The position numbers were made by a program, and so were the translations under genes. The notes under the pieces are model-generated. The model did not search any database, was not told the origin of the DNA, and saw nothing but the letters and a program-made list of their open reading frames with translations. Positions 1 to 11,598 of a DNA stretch of 64,000 nucleotides are shown one piece after another. Within the stretch, counting starts at the first letter, position 1. Each line of letters begins with the position of its first letter. The stretch comes from Gnetum montanum (taxonomy: Eukaryota > Streptophyta > Gnetopsida > Gnetales > Gnetaceae), in contig MNCI01033474.1 in NCBI GenBank assembly GCA_015680685.1, forward strand, positions 1-64,000. The letters are read 5' to 3'.

Positions 1-535
1 CCACCACTCTTTAGGGATGCTCACAATTATGTCCACTCTTGTGAACGATGCCAACAAGATGATGGAATGATTGCTCAAATGGAGGGACCTCAACAATGGA
101 TTCAACCACTAGAAACCTTTGACATCTACGGCATTGACTTCATGTGTCCCATGATTCTCATGTTAAATGAAAAGGCATACATCATAGTCACTATTGACTA
201 TTGTACTAAGTGGGAAGAGGTAGAACTGTCATTGACTGTACATCTTTTACTACTACTTGATTTATACAACAAAATGTTATAAACAAGTTTGGTGTGCCAC
301 ATGCATTAATTTCTAACAATGGAACTCACTTTATAGGCACTATTTTTTGAAAATTCATGCAATGCTTGCAGGTTGAACATAAACTCACAACACCTGACCA
401 TCCCCAAGTTAATGGTCAAGCTGAGATTACCAATAGAAAACTCACAAAGATACTAACAAGAACTGTTAACAAATATAGGAAGAACTAGAGCACAAAACTT
501 AACAATGCCCTTTGAGACTAGATCAATGCATCTTT
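1..535 (+). pseudogene. Ty3/gypsy integrase fragment (element A0)
   Basis: The first 290 bases translate to a retroviral-type integrase segment: the second half of the HHCC zinc finger (CERCQQ), then FDIYGIDFM carrying the first catalytic Asp, then VTIDYCTKW of the core. After a frameshift the match continues (about 285-530) with N-N-G in place of the D-N-G second catalytic motif and a YHPQ-like block. The same stretch exists in element N1 near 51560-52050 and in A1 near 11120-11598. The copy enters the window from the left and ends abruptly near 535, before the integrase C-terminus. Frameshifts, stops and the lost second Asp make it inactive. Family assignment is firm; the right break is approximate. 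Confidence 0.85.
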
Positions 536-1500
536 GCAGAGATCTTGCATAGCTCATTCTTCCTCCAGGCCCCTTCCGCTGCGTATTCTTAAAGTCTGGC
601 ACAGCACAGCATTCTTCTGCATCATCCGCATCGTCGGTTCCGCTTCTGCCGCCCCGTCGACATCGTGGTATCTCCTACTTAGGGTTAGTATAATAGACGT
701 CCCGTCTTGGCATTTACAACGATTCTCCCATAACTGCATTACGAACTCTTCGGGATTTTTGTCTTTTTGGTTGTTTTCGGAATCGTTTGCACTGTTTGTG
801 TTTTTGTTTTGGACGTATGGCGTTTGGCAGCAATGATTTCTTTTCNCATTTTGACGGTTCGCGTCGCACGTACAGAAGCGCATTAAATTCGTAATGGGTA
901 CGCATTTCATAATTTTCAATGAAATTGTCTGAATTTGTACATATACATTGAAATGGTCGCCTTGCCTTGCCTTGCCTCCTATCGTTCTTGCCTTTTTAGT
1001 TCTTGCGATGTCTGCATTTTGCATTAAAATTTTACGGATCTTCTCTTGTTCTGAATCATACCAAAAATTTCATTTCATTGTTAAGTGGCAAGCAAGCAAT
1101 CAAGATTCATGGCATCGGCATGAGACGGACATCTGAAAACAAGGGAGTACGAATGAATAACAAACACGGAAATCACGAAAGGGCTACTTTGGTAACCGAA
1201 GGCCGAAGGGGCAAGTATGGGTCATACGGAAATCAATTTTTGGACCGGGCGTGCGAGGAAAACATAGCATTTGCATGGATTCGCCTCCCTTTGGGAGCGT
1301 CAAAGGTTCCACCGTGACTCACATTCACGCGTGTTTATTGTTCATTGCTGGTTTTTGCTCTTTTCCTGCTATCTCTGCTTAAAAAAGGAAAAACAAAACA
1401 GGGTCATCGTCATGGGTCATGAGTCATAATGACGGATGGATGGATGCTTGTTCAACTTTTTGAATATGTTTGTTTATAAAGCAACGAAGCCCACCCGCAC
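536..1500. other. GC-richer low-copy stretch, no recognised gene
   Basis: Base composition shifts here to a more GC- and CpG-containing sequence than the retroelements on either side. An open frame of about 156 codons runs on the minus strand (554-1024) but shows no domain I recognise and contains one ambiguous base near 846. A short CCTTG tandem run lies at about 960-977. The stretch could be a gene's 5' flank or first-exon remnant; nothing in it proves that. Confidence 0.5.
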
Positions 1501-3110
1501 ATGGCCAAAGGCCATATGCAACCTCATGGTGCTATGTTTTTACTCTCCTTCATCATGATTAGTGCCGATTTTCTACCATCTCAAAGGTTTTGGATTATTG
1601 TAGGTGAGGTGAGTTACTGGGCTGTGCCTACTTTAGTTAAGTTGTGTCTTCTTATAATGTGGTCATCTTCAACATGGCCCTACAGCGCTACTCCCAAAGT
1701 AGTCCCTAGGGTGGTACTCACAAGTAGTCGTTGAACAAAAGTATTAGCAGACCTGATTTGTTATAAATTTGGTTGAGGCTTGAAGCTTAATTTCATTTTT
1801 GAAAATATTGGATTGAGTAACAAAAGGGTTTCATTTTATTGCTGTCATTTTGGTTGTTGCAGAAATTATATGTTTGCTCATATTATGGCTCCTGAGTAAG
1901 GAAATGGATTCAATGCCCTCCATACCTTTGCAAATTTTTTTACTTCAATTTAATGGTGATATTGCAATCTTCTGTGCAATTTTAAGCATTAACAATATTT
2001 TGGATTTACATTGTACTTGTTCTATATTTTACAATGTATTTTTATGATATATGAGATTTAATTTTTGAAAAAATTAATATATTTAAATTTTCTCTATCAC
2101 ATCCCCCGGCTAAGAACCCGTGCCCACTTTTTCTTAAGGCAAACATACCCAAACATGTTCAGAATCACGAATCCTTATATTGTTGCTTCTATGAATCAGA
2201 TTCTTTTGATGCATAGTTTATACCCGTTTTCAATTGCACAGATATGCGGATTGTTTAGGTTGGGTAAGTTTCAAGGTGAACATTATATTTTCAAGTCAAA
2301 CGGAAAGCATAACATATATTTTTTTCACTGAATAGTTGTACAATAAATTAAATTCACCGTTTATGTGAAATGTCGGGGTGGGACGAAAAAGCGAATCACA
2401 TTTTATCTCATTTCTGTACGGTGTGAAGCTATGCGAGGCCCAGTGAGGGGGAATTCGACTACGTTGTCATGCGACTTGCAGGAGATTGTAGTTAACATTG
2501 AGACCAAATTTGACAGTGCAATTGGCTGCGACGTGCATGTTTACATAAAATGCAAATTTTCACAGCGCCATTGGCTACCAGGGGCAGCAATTTAATGCAC
2601 AAATGATGTGACCACATTGCGTGTGGCATGATAGTGAATTTTTCATTATGCAAACCGCTGTGACTAGCAGGATTCATAAAAGAGTGTTGCAAGGACATGC
2701 GTCTTCGCACTAGTTCTTTACTTATCAAATTGGATTAGTAAACATTATTAATTCTAACATCATTCTTTATTTATATTAATTTCATTGCAAGGTTATTATT
2801 TTGATTGCATTTTCTTTGTCATTGGGAAATATTGTAAAAGTTGTGTTTGAACATGAAGCTTGTTAGAATGATGGGGATTAGCAAAAGGGACCTTCCACAT
2901 GGGTACTTGTTGTGCTTTATATGAATCGATCTTAGAATTGATAATATAGATATCTTAATTTAAGTACTTTGCTTTATGTTATGGCAACGTTATATTTATT
3001 TGCTTGAATTGCAGCTATTGGCATTGTCTGTTAACATAATCTGCAAACAATTCTAGACTTGTTAGAAATGTCTGTTCTTTCCCAAAAAATTCAAGAAAAT
3101 TAGAATTTAT
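1501..3110. other. Intergenic DNA, no supported gene
   Basis: Only short open frames occur and none resembles a known family. From about 2360 to 2720 the sequence is again GC-richer and recalls the GC-rich spacer at 22750-23650 in style, without a clear alignment. The rest is AT-rich. Confidence 0.5.
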
Positions 3111-3116
3111 CGATGG

Positions 3117-4440
3117 ATGATAATGGATGGAAGTTATGACAAAAATATTATTTACAACTTTTATAAATGCTTGATCGAGAGTGTGTGCTTTGCAAGAAGT
3201 ACTCTACAGGCTACTGTGCAAGGACAAAATTTCACCTTCAATGTTCATGACATTGCAAATGTTATACAAGTTTCGCGTGGTAAAGAGGCATCTATCAAGG
3301 ATCAAAGGTGGAAGAAAATTGAGATTCACCTAATCCAATATGTCCAATATGTCCAAAAATTTGAGACGAAAGATGATAATCCCAGTTATTATCCAGAGCT
3401 ATTGTTGCTTTCCAAATTCATGAAATGGTCTTTATTTCCAGTGAAAGCAACAAAAGCCAAGATTTCCAACAATGCAATATTACTCATGTGGGCATTGGAA
3501 CATAATGAAAGTGTTCCATTTGATATCCCAATAACTATCATGTCTGAGATGAAGAGGCGAGCAAGATTATGGCAACTACATGATGTGAAAGAGTCCCTTA
3601 GCTTTCCAATTATAGTGACAAAAATATTGCTGAAAAAAATATTCATTGTATGGCTACCCAACTGAATGGAATAGTCCTCCTGGATCCTTCAAGTATATTG
3701 AAGAGTACATTAGTGTCCAACAAGGGTGAGACCTTCTATTTTCTAAAAGAGCCTAAAAGCCAAGTTGTTGATGATAGTTGCCAACATGAAAAATGCTCTT
3801 AGTAATCCATCGAGGACAAGTTGGAACATGTGAGGGAGACATTAAATAATTATTCTCAAAGCAATTTAGTAGTTTGGAGTACTCTAGAGGAGCTAAATTT
3901 AGACAGGTCATGTTTGATAGAAGAAAACATGTAATTGAAGGCCAAAATTGAGAGTTATGCAGTTGAACAAAATGGTTGTATCTAGAAGTTGTTTGGTGAG
4001 ATTGAAAAAATGGTGAAGCAAATATTCACTCTAAATAAAGAAATTATCTTTTTTAAAAAAGCTACAAAGGATGTTTATGATAGCAGAGATAGCAATGCCA
4101 ATGCAATCAAAACTATTAGAGGTTCATGCCATGTCATAAAACCTTGTAGCTTGAATTGATAATTCATATATTTTGAAAAATCTAATGGTTGTTGTTCTAT
4201 GCATGTGTTGAACAAAATTGACTGATATGCCAGTAATGAAAGCTGTTAGAAGATTATTTGATTCTGTTGAAGGAAACAATGAAGAAGGATATGAATAAGA
4301 TCATCCAAACAAACGAACATATATGTAGAAATGTTTGGATCACATCTTTATGTTTGTTAACTTACATCTTATGAATGTTGATTTGTAGTTGATGTAGACT
4401 TCAACAACCCCATTCACCCCGATTGGTCAATCATGTGCCA
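3117..4440 (+). pseudogene. Accessory-ORF remnant (plant transposon-type protein)
   Basis: A 182-codon open frame starts at 3117. It includes a segment (FTFNVHDIANVIQVS) followed by a stretch of the form K-FMKWSLFPVKATKAKISNN, then a hydrophobic block ending in DIPITIMSEM. This arrangement resembles the domain called 'putative plant transposon protein' that plant retroelements carry as an extra ORF; I make that call from pattern only. Past a stop at 3663 the frame continues in pieces with helix-prone, charged sequence (LNLDRSCLIEEN, GEIEKMVKQIFTLNKEI) up to about 4440. The same order, a globular N-terminal part followed by coiled coil, is seen in the aORFs at 13083 and 44837. Many stops show it is dead. 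The element it came from cannot be delimited. Confidence 0.45.
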
Positions 4441-4917
4441 CAATTGACAAAGTGATATAGTTTCTTATCAAAGGCAATTTAGACACTAAGGTGCTTATTA
4501 TGTCACCATTTTTCCCATTCGTTGCCACAGGATCATTTTTAGGTCTGTATACCAACTAGGGTGGAAATAATGACTTGATGATGATGTTATTGATGTGTAC
4601 ATCGTGTCCCTTAAGCAACTTCAAAAATATATTGTTTATTGTCAAGCCTTAGTGCAATATTTTGTATTTAATACTATGTTTCAAGCTTATGCAAAGTCAC
4701 TAGAGAGTCAGATGACACAAAGGGGAAAAAACTAGTTGAAACATAAAGCAAAGAAGCCCACCAAAAGACCTGTCATTAATGTTGAAAGTAATACAATTGT
4801 TGAAGAAGAGGTTGATCTATTCATGGGAGATAAGGACTTCAATAAAGAGGTTAAAAATAAAATTTACTGAGATGAATTTCTTACGTGCAATATCTTGGAC
4901 TTAGTGAAACTTATGTA
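4441..4917. other. AT-rich DNA between aORF remnant and element A1
   Basis: Short fragments can be read on the plus strand (for example a lysine-rich piece near 4735-4870), but none is a recognised domain. Similarity to element N1 starts at about 4918, so the A1 5' LTR and primer site are missing here. Confidence 0.4.
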
Positions 4918-5014
4918 AGATCATTGGAATGAACCCTAAAGTCGCAATTATTTGAAAAATAAAAAAAGTCATAATCATAATTAAAAGTACACCGAATTTT
5001 TTTTCTAATCCAAA

Positions 5015-7204
5015 ATTTCTTCTTCTAATAGGCATGATGAATCAAAACCACTAGTGCCCTAAGAATTCAAAGTGATGTACACTCATCCAAATGAGTTTGT
5101 ACCAAATTTCACCTTCATCCTGCATCAAGATGAATAGTTGCGATGGAGAGACATGGAAAGCAACATTGTGTTGTTGCCTACCCGATTTATTCCTAGGATG
5201 CTGCTCTAAACTCTTAAGAGATTAGACATACACAAAGAATACATTATGCACAACCATGACTATCAAGACTACCATCCAATTGAAAGACACCACAAAAGAG
5301 ATTGGCACTAGGAGAAGCACCATGAAGCTACAAAGGGAAAACAGTTCACTAACCCCTTTTTCTTGCTAAACGAAAAAGACAATGAGGATCCTCCCTATGG
5401 TGGTTTTCAACATGAAGATTCTCCACCCTTTGACTCTGGTGAAGGGGGTTTGAACCTGAATTTAAAGTCTGCTATTAACAATCCTGGTTCAAGAAAGAGT
5501 GGCTCCAAGAGTGGGAGTTAAGGCAGGGACTCAGGCAAGCATTGTGATAATAATAAAGCTGATGATCATTTGCTATCATTTGCATCTTCTTCCTCCTTTG
5601 AATCTAATCAAAACCATGATGAAGGTGAATTACAAGACAATGATCAAAGGCCCTACCATGAACAAAGGGGTAGCAAAGGACATCATAGGCATCATCGAAA
5701 TCACGATGATGATGAACCTTTGTTGGAAACTCGAGCATGCTAAACATCGTAGACACAGGCAGAATTCCAACCAGACATGTGAAAGATTACAAAATCAAGA
5801 GGTTGGATATGAACAATATCCCTAGATTCAAGGGGGATATAACTCAAATCCATAGATTCATCTTCAAGCCTTTCACGATGCATGTACCTTGTAGAACATC
5901 GAAAATTATTGGAAAAAACTTAAGCTATTTCCCAGGATACTCACAAAAGAAGCAAAAAGTTGGTACCACTCTTTGGAGTTGAAATCAATTCATAGATGGA
6001 GTATGATGCTTAAGCTATTCAATGTTAGATATAAGACATACTCTCAAGTGTTTAATTTGAGAAAAAAAATCCAAGGTTGGTGACAAGGAACACATGAATC
6101 CTTGGACACAACCATGAGTAGGTATTATTCCCTTTTGCATAAATGTCCTGGCCATGGTTACTCTCAATGGAAGCAACTTCGCCATATCATATATGGGCTT
6201 TGATCAAAAACAAAGAAGATTGTCATAACTTAGAGCCCATCAAATTCAAAGACTAATTAAGTAGGTTGCAAAAGAAGAAGATGAATTGAGAAAATGGGAA
6301 AGTGCTAAAGAATATAATTGGGACCCTTCCATCAGAAAAAGGAAGGTCCAATTCTATGACAATGAAGGGGAGCTACCACTTAATGAAGTAGTGTAGTGAA
6401 AAAACTTACCAATTCAAAAATTTGTTTCCAAAATTTTGGCCAAGGTGTACAAGATGTGGGAATCTTTGGATGAAAAATTCCAAACTACTCTAAAAATTGT
6501 AAAGGAATCCAAAGAGCAAAGTAGTGATTGTGAGCACATGAGAAGAAAGAAAGTTAAACATGCCTACCAAAGGGATAAGGGCAAAGCTGCTATAGTATAA
6601 GAGGTTGTGGAGTCAAAATCAAATGATGATGATGGGTGTGACATCTGCTAATATAAACATCCTAAGGGATGTTGCCTTATTGTGTCACACTTGCAAGAAT
6701 TTGGGGTGTATGCTCTGAATCCTAGGCTGGCAAGAAGGTAAGAACCTAGAAGATTACCTTATCTTCAAGGAAATCCTAGGCATTTTCACCAACAACAAGC
6801 TCACTATCCAAGTGGAGTTCCACCATAACCATATGAGTAGTACCATTAGTGATAGCATCGACAATTGTTGGGGATGCCACCACTGAGGCAACAGTACCCT
6901 TAGAGGTAGCCAAATCTGTATGGATACTGTGTTTAACAACCCATGTCTCCATGTGACTCTTCTAGTCATGCTTCTTTTCAACATCACTACTACCCTCCAA
7001 AGTAGTATAAAACACATTCTCCATCTCCTAGAGGTAAATCCCCATATCCTTATCATCCTCCTCATCCTTCTACACATGTTTCTCCACCCTCAAGCCAGTT
7101 ACTATCTACCCCATCCATACAGGATGAGATTCCCAAGTAGCCATAGCTACGTAACACTACCAGGGCCATTAACTTACAATCAATTCCTTCGTCGAGTGGT
7201 TTAA
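5015..7204 (+). pseudogene. gag of element A1
   Basis: This is the capsid/nucleocapsid precursor of A1, aligned with the N1 gag that starts at 37755. The A1 position equivalent to that ATG reads ATT at 5015-5017. The N-terminal part has HPNEFVPNFTFILHQDE and ends in an acidic, Ser/His-rich linker (around 5480-5720, including repeated His and Asp). The gag core follows near 5815 (RFKGDI), then a W-S/T-L block near 5970 and a GF-Q-K-R block near 6200. A Pro/Tyr/Gln-rich C-terminal region ends near 7200. Stops and frameshifts break it throughout. No clear CCHC zinc knuckle is visible. Confidence 0.75.
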
Positions 7205-7270
7205 AACCTAGACCCAGAAAAAGATCATTCTTCCGAACCAATAGCCCTATAAAGCCCTCACCAACTCATG

Positions 7271-7800
7271 TGGTTGGTTGCCTATGTCTCCTTCATTCTC
7301 TACACCCATTCCTTTTGAGAACCCTTCAAACCAAATGCCTCCCAAGATCTTCACAATGATGTTAACCCACATTGTATCAGATTGGATCAAGGCTCACAAT
7401 CTTCCCAGGAAAAGAACTGATCCTAGAAGTTCTCTCATCTACTTGCAAATTGCTAGAAATGAGATATGTAAAGCTATTCTTGATTAAGGTTCTAGTGTTA
7501 ATCTAATTTCTCATGAAATGTACATAGCATAGAACCTACCTACTCTTAAGAAGAGCAACATTCATTTAGAATTGGCAAATCAGTTCATCATTATTCCCTT
7601 GGGATTAGTGGAAAACATTATGACCACTACCTATGGGTGGTCCTATCTTGCCAATTTCTTAGTGATCAAGATTGATAACTACAAGGGGCACTTCCCAATC
7701 ATTATAAGAAGGGTTTGGTTAAGCACTGTTGATGCATGAATGGGCATCAAAGATCTTTCACTGAAAATTTTCAAGGAAAATGCATTTGGAATGATTGAGA
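7271..7800 (+). pseudogene. Retropepsin region of A1
   Basis: This is the aspartic protease domain that would process the gag-pol polyprotein. The active-site region reads I-L-D-stop-G-S-S-V-N-L-I-S around 7475-7505: the catalytic Asp is kept but the following codon is TAA. Downstream come the flap-side block (LELANQFIIIPLGLVENI) and the C-terminal segment GHFPIIIRRVWLST, equivalent to the usual I-L-G-R-P-W-L. The same blocks lie at 49010-49460 in N1. Dead copy. Confidence 0.75.
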
Positions 7801-8090
7801 AGAAAAGAGTTCCATGCATCACGTACAGTGATACAAGATGCAACTGTGTGCAAAAGTTAAAACAACATTAATCAAAGCATGAAAATAGTGTGCAGATGAA
7901 TCTAAAATCCAAAAGTACCTATACACAGCAACCACAAAGCAGGAGGTTACCTAGTGGCTAACAACTAATCTTAATAGCAGCACACTTTGCATGGGACCAA
8001 CTGAGAGCCTAACATTTGCCTATGTTGAAGGCATGGATGAACTGGAGCAAGTTCATCACCAACTCTTTAATGATAAACTTGATGACACTT

Positions 8091-8430
8091 ACTAGGGAGA
8101 GTTGGAAATCCCTGAAAATTTTAAACAAGAGCCCCTGGAGTTGAAAACTCTACATGCTAGCATGCAATATGTATTTCTAAAAAATGGCAAGTCGATGATA
8201 ATTAATGTCAACCTTGCTTCTAAGCAAAAAATGATGCTGCTAAATGTGATTAACAAATGGACTAGGGAGAGTTGGAAATCCCTGAAAATTTTAAACAAGA
8301 GCTCCTAGAGTTGAAAACTCTACATGCTAGCATGCAATATGTATTTCTAAAAAATGGCAAGTTGGTGATAATCAATGCCAACCTTGCTTCTAAGCAGAAA
8401 ATGATGCTACTAAATTTGATTAACAAATGG
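8091..8430 (+). repeat. 170-bp tandem duplication in A1 pol
   Basis: Two adjacent units of exactly 170 bp (8091-8260 and 8261-8430) both begin ACTAGGGAGAGTTGG and end in TAACAAATGG, with only scattered substitutions. They repeat the protease-RT linker (EIPENFKQE, then YVFLKNGK). N1 has a single copy at about 49770-49940. Because 170 is not a multiple of 3, the duplication shifts the reading frame. Confidence 0.9.
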
Positions 8431-8730
8431 ACAACAACCTTTGCTTGGTCATATCTTGAACTTACTAAGATTGATCATAGGATATGCTAGCATCACATCT
8501 ATACTAATCCTTCCATCAAGTTAAATAGGTAGTCGCAATGATGGCTAAACCCCAAATTGAAGTAGATTGTTCAAAGAGGAAATTGAACAACCCTTCAATG
8601 TGTGGTTCATCTATCCAATTTCAGATAGCAAGTGGATTAGCCCACCTGTGATGTGCCAAAGAAAAATGGCAAGTGGAGGGTATGTATTAATTTCAGGTTG
8701 TTGAACATGACTAAATTCAAAGATCATTTT

Positions 8731-9694
8731 TGATGAGTGGCAAGATACCCCTACACTCAACCATACGAATACGAGCATTTTCACGTGCGATCCAATTGAA
8801 CTCCATAGACTAAATGCCTACACGCCCCATGGAACACTTAGGGTTAATTAATCGTTGTCTTCCCAGACTTACTTGTATTTGTCATGGTGTATGGTTAAGC
8901 AAGTCTGAGGTATATGATTTTTATGGTCTTTTATATTTTTATGTCTTCTATACTAATGAGGGAAGGGTTGAGAAACTAAGGCTAACTCTAACTAATGCAC
9001 TAAGTCTAAATTACCTAGCATCAACATTCGTTCCCGCTTACCGTACACACCCTGAACTATGCAACCGTGGCTACCAAACGCTAATCATTACTAGGATCAC
9101 CACATGTAACGCACATGCTCAAAGTGGTCGTACTGAGGTACTTAACTAACCTAAGCGTGATGGGCATCCATTCCTTGACTATCCGTACACATCTGTAAAT
9201 GCTCATAATCAAGTTGTACTCATCCCGCATTCTAGGAGTTTAGGGTAAGAGAGGCTAATCGTGATGAGCAACCGATTCCTTGACTAACCGTACACATCCG
9301 TAAATGCTCGTAATCAAGTCATGCTCATACTACGCTACTGCAGGTAACAAATAACATGTAAGAAATAACATGTAATAAAACCTATTCCATGTACTGCAAG
9401 GTTTATCCACAAAGCTCATCTTTATTGCTGTACACAACTTGTGTTTAGGTACAATGTTGCTCGAATAAAGATTCGTTCACTTGGGGACTCCTATTGTGGG
9501 CACATGGAAAATATTCTATCTCTGGAGTGATCAATCTGCCAGAGTTTCCCTACTTCTAGCCTAGGATGATGAATAAGGGGAGTGCCACCTCTTATTTATA
9601 GATATGGCAGTGGACCGCGATATCGCATACGCGATATCGCAAGGGACAACACAATATCGCAAGGGATGCGATCATGCGATATCGCATCCCATCA
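8731..9694 (-). mobile_element. Solo LTR of the N2 family
   Basis: 964 bp bounded by the inverted termini TGATGAG and, at the other end, CCATCA. It is flanked by a perfect 5-bp target duplication ATTTT (8726-8730 and 9695-9699). The TATA box (TATAAATAAGAGG on the minus strand, complement of about 9589-9600) and the GATATC-rich U3 block show a minus orientation. No internal region is attached, and A1 RT continues directly on both sides, so this is a solo LTR left by LTR-LTR recombination. Confidence 0.92.
9617..9640. promoter_or_regulatory. Palindromic GATATC array in solo LTR U3
   Basis: Two copies of GCGATATCGC are separated by ATAC, making a nearly perfect 24-base dyad. Two more related sites (AATATCGC, GCGATATCGC) follow up to 9686. 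The array lies just upstream (in LTR orientation) of the TATA box at about 9593-9600, which is where U3 control elements sit. Its function is inferred. Confidence 0.6.
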
Positions 9695-10250
9695 ATTTTC
9701 CATTATCATTTGTGGACCAGGTGTTGGATACTCTCTCTGTGCATTGCTATTATAGCTTTCTAGATGGTTATAGTGGCTATAACTAAATTCAAATCGCACC
9801 AGAGGATCAAGCTAAAACTACATTCACAAGTTCATAGGGGACTTGCATATCAAAAGATGTCATTTGACTTGTGTAATGTCCATGCAACTTTTCAACACCT
9901 TATCTTGAGCATTTTTTAGTATAAATTGGTAGCATGATGAAAATATTCATGGATGACTTTTTCACCTATGGCGCTACATTTGACTGAGCCTTGGATCACC
10001 TTGAGCAAGTGCTTAAATGATGTGTGGACACCAATCTTTGGCTTAATTAGCAAAATCAACATCTCATGGCCCAGTAAGGCATTGTGTTGGGGCATAGAAT
10101 CTCACAAGCAAGGATTAAGGTGGACCCTGAAAAGATTAGAATCATCCAAGGAAACCCCATCAACTAGAAATCATTAAAGATGTTTAGTGATTCCTTGAAC
10201 AGACTAGGTACTACCAATGATTCATAGAGAATTTTTCTAAAATCACTAAA

Positions 10251-10740
10251 CCAATAATCAAACACACAAAGAAAAATGTTTCATTCATATGGACCAAGGA
10301 ATGTGAAAAAGCATTCTAGCATCTTAGGGAGAAGCTTGTGGAAACTCCAATTCTATGATCACTTGATTAGTCTTGTCTATTTCACATCATGATAGATACA
10401 TTAAACTATGTCTTGGGAGCTATGCTTACATAATTGGACAATCAAAAACATCCTTATTATATCCACTACATAATTTGAAGCATTATGGATGCATAGCTCA
10501 ATTATACCATAACAAAAAAAGAGCTAATGGCAGTGATGCATGCCTTAGAGAAATTCAAGCACTATGTGCTTAAATACAAGGTATTTGTACATACTAATCA
10601 CAATGCCATTCGCTTCTTGATGAATAAGCTAATAGTAAGTCCCCATGTCATACGATGGCTAGTGATCTTATAGGAATTCGATTTTACAATGGTAGATCAA
10701 AAGGAAGCTAAGAATGTGGTCACTGATCACTTGTTTTAGT
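10251..10740 (+). pseudogene. RNase H region of A1
   Basis: This follows the RT collinearly with N1 (50721-51180). Readable pieces include a K-A-F-like block near 10300, LGSYAYIIGQ (the A-S/D-G-A-V-L equivalent), a K-E-L-M-A-V-like block near 10515, and the KYKVFVHTNHNAIRF equivalent near 10570-10620. Stops and frameshifts are frequent. Confidence 0.7.
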
Positions 10741-10929
10741 TACAATGGGACAACAAAGAGGAGGAGGATCTACTCTCTAATTAATTTCCTAATGAACTTC
10801 TCTTTGTCGGTGCAATAAATGAACAAGTGTCCACTGTACCAAAATGGTACACTTTCATCCTTACTTATCTTCTTACTCAAGAGATGCTATAAAACTTAGA
10901 GCACCAGAAGAAACAATAGTTTCTTCATG

Positions 10930-11598
10930 AAGCCAAATGCTTCATGAAAATCAATGGGCATCTTTACAAGATGTGCACCAATAGCTTGGTTTGTTGGTGT
11001 GTCTCTACTTCTAACCAACTGTGTATTCTCCAAGATGCTCATGAGGGCTCTTATGGGGATAACTATATAGAGAGATGCATGACCATTAAGATCCTAATGG
11101 TAGGGTATTACTGGTCAATAATTGTTAGGGATGCTCATCAATTCATTTGCTCTTATGAATACTATCAATGAGCTAGTGGGATGACTACTCAAATGAAGGA
11201 GCCTCAGTAGTGAGTCCAACCACTGGAACCCTTTGATATCTAGGGCATTGATTTCATGGATGCCATTACATCCATGTCAAATGGAAAGGCATACATAATA
11301 GTTGTTATTAACTATTGTACCGAATGGGCAAAAGCAACAATCATCATTGACTATACATCTTTCACTGCTGCATGGTTTGTACAACAAAGTGTTGTAAATA
11401 GGTTTGGAGTGCCATGTGCACTAATTTCTAACACTGGTACTTATTTTATAGGTGCTACTTTTCATAGGCTCGTGTAAGGCTTGGGGATTAAACATAAATT
11501 AACAACACCATACCACCCCCAAGCCAATGATTAAGCTAAGGTTACTAATAGGGAGATTACCAAGATCTTAACAAGAGCAATTAGCAAATATTTTGAGA
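10930..11598 (+). pseudogene. Integrase of A1, C-terminally deleted
   Basis: The zinc-binding segment (around 11060-11170) includes RCMTIKILMVGYYW. The core begins with GIDFMDA (first catalytic Asp), then KAYIIVVINYCTEW and FVQQSVVNRFGVP. The second catalytic site reads S-N-T-G instead of S-D-N-G, so the Asp is lost. TTPYHPQAN and TNREI follow. Near 11598 the sequence jumps directly to spacer DNA that in N1 lies about 900 bp further on, so the integrase C-terminus is deleted. Confidence 0.8.

Larger units (their letters stand above)
8520..10250 (+). pseudogene. Reverse transcriptase of A1, split by a solo LTR
   Basis: This is the RT domain of a Ty3/gypsy pol. The upstream part ends with KNGKWRVCINFRLLNM and KFKDHF just before the inserted LTR at 8731. 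The reading resumes at 9695 with PLSFVDQVLD, then YYSFLDGYSGYN (first catalytic Asp) and IAPEDQAKTTF. The FMDDF catalytic box is at about 9946-9960, followed by the F-Q/Y-R-F-like block near 10205. Excising 8731-9699 restores collinearity with N1 at 50160-50680. Several stops and at least one frameshift show it is inactive. The FMDDF box with FLDGYSGYN fits the Athila/Tat branch. Confidence 0.85.

Noticed and set aside
554-1024. Protein-coding gene on the minus strand
   Set aside because: No recognised domain, no splice or start context that stands out, and it spans an ambiguous base.
5499-5825. Separate open frame beside gag
   Set aside because: It is a frameshifted reading of the Ser/His-rich gag linker of A1.
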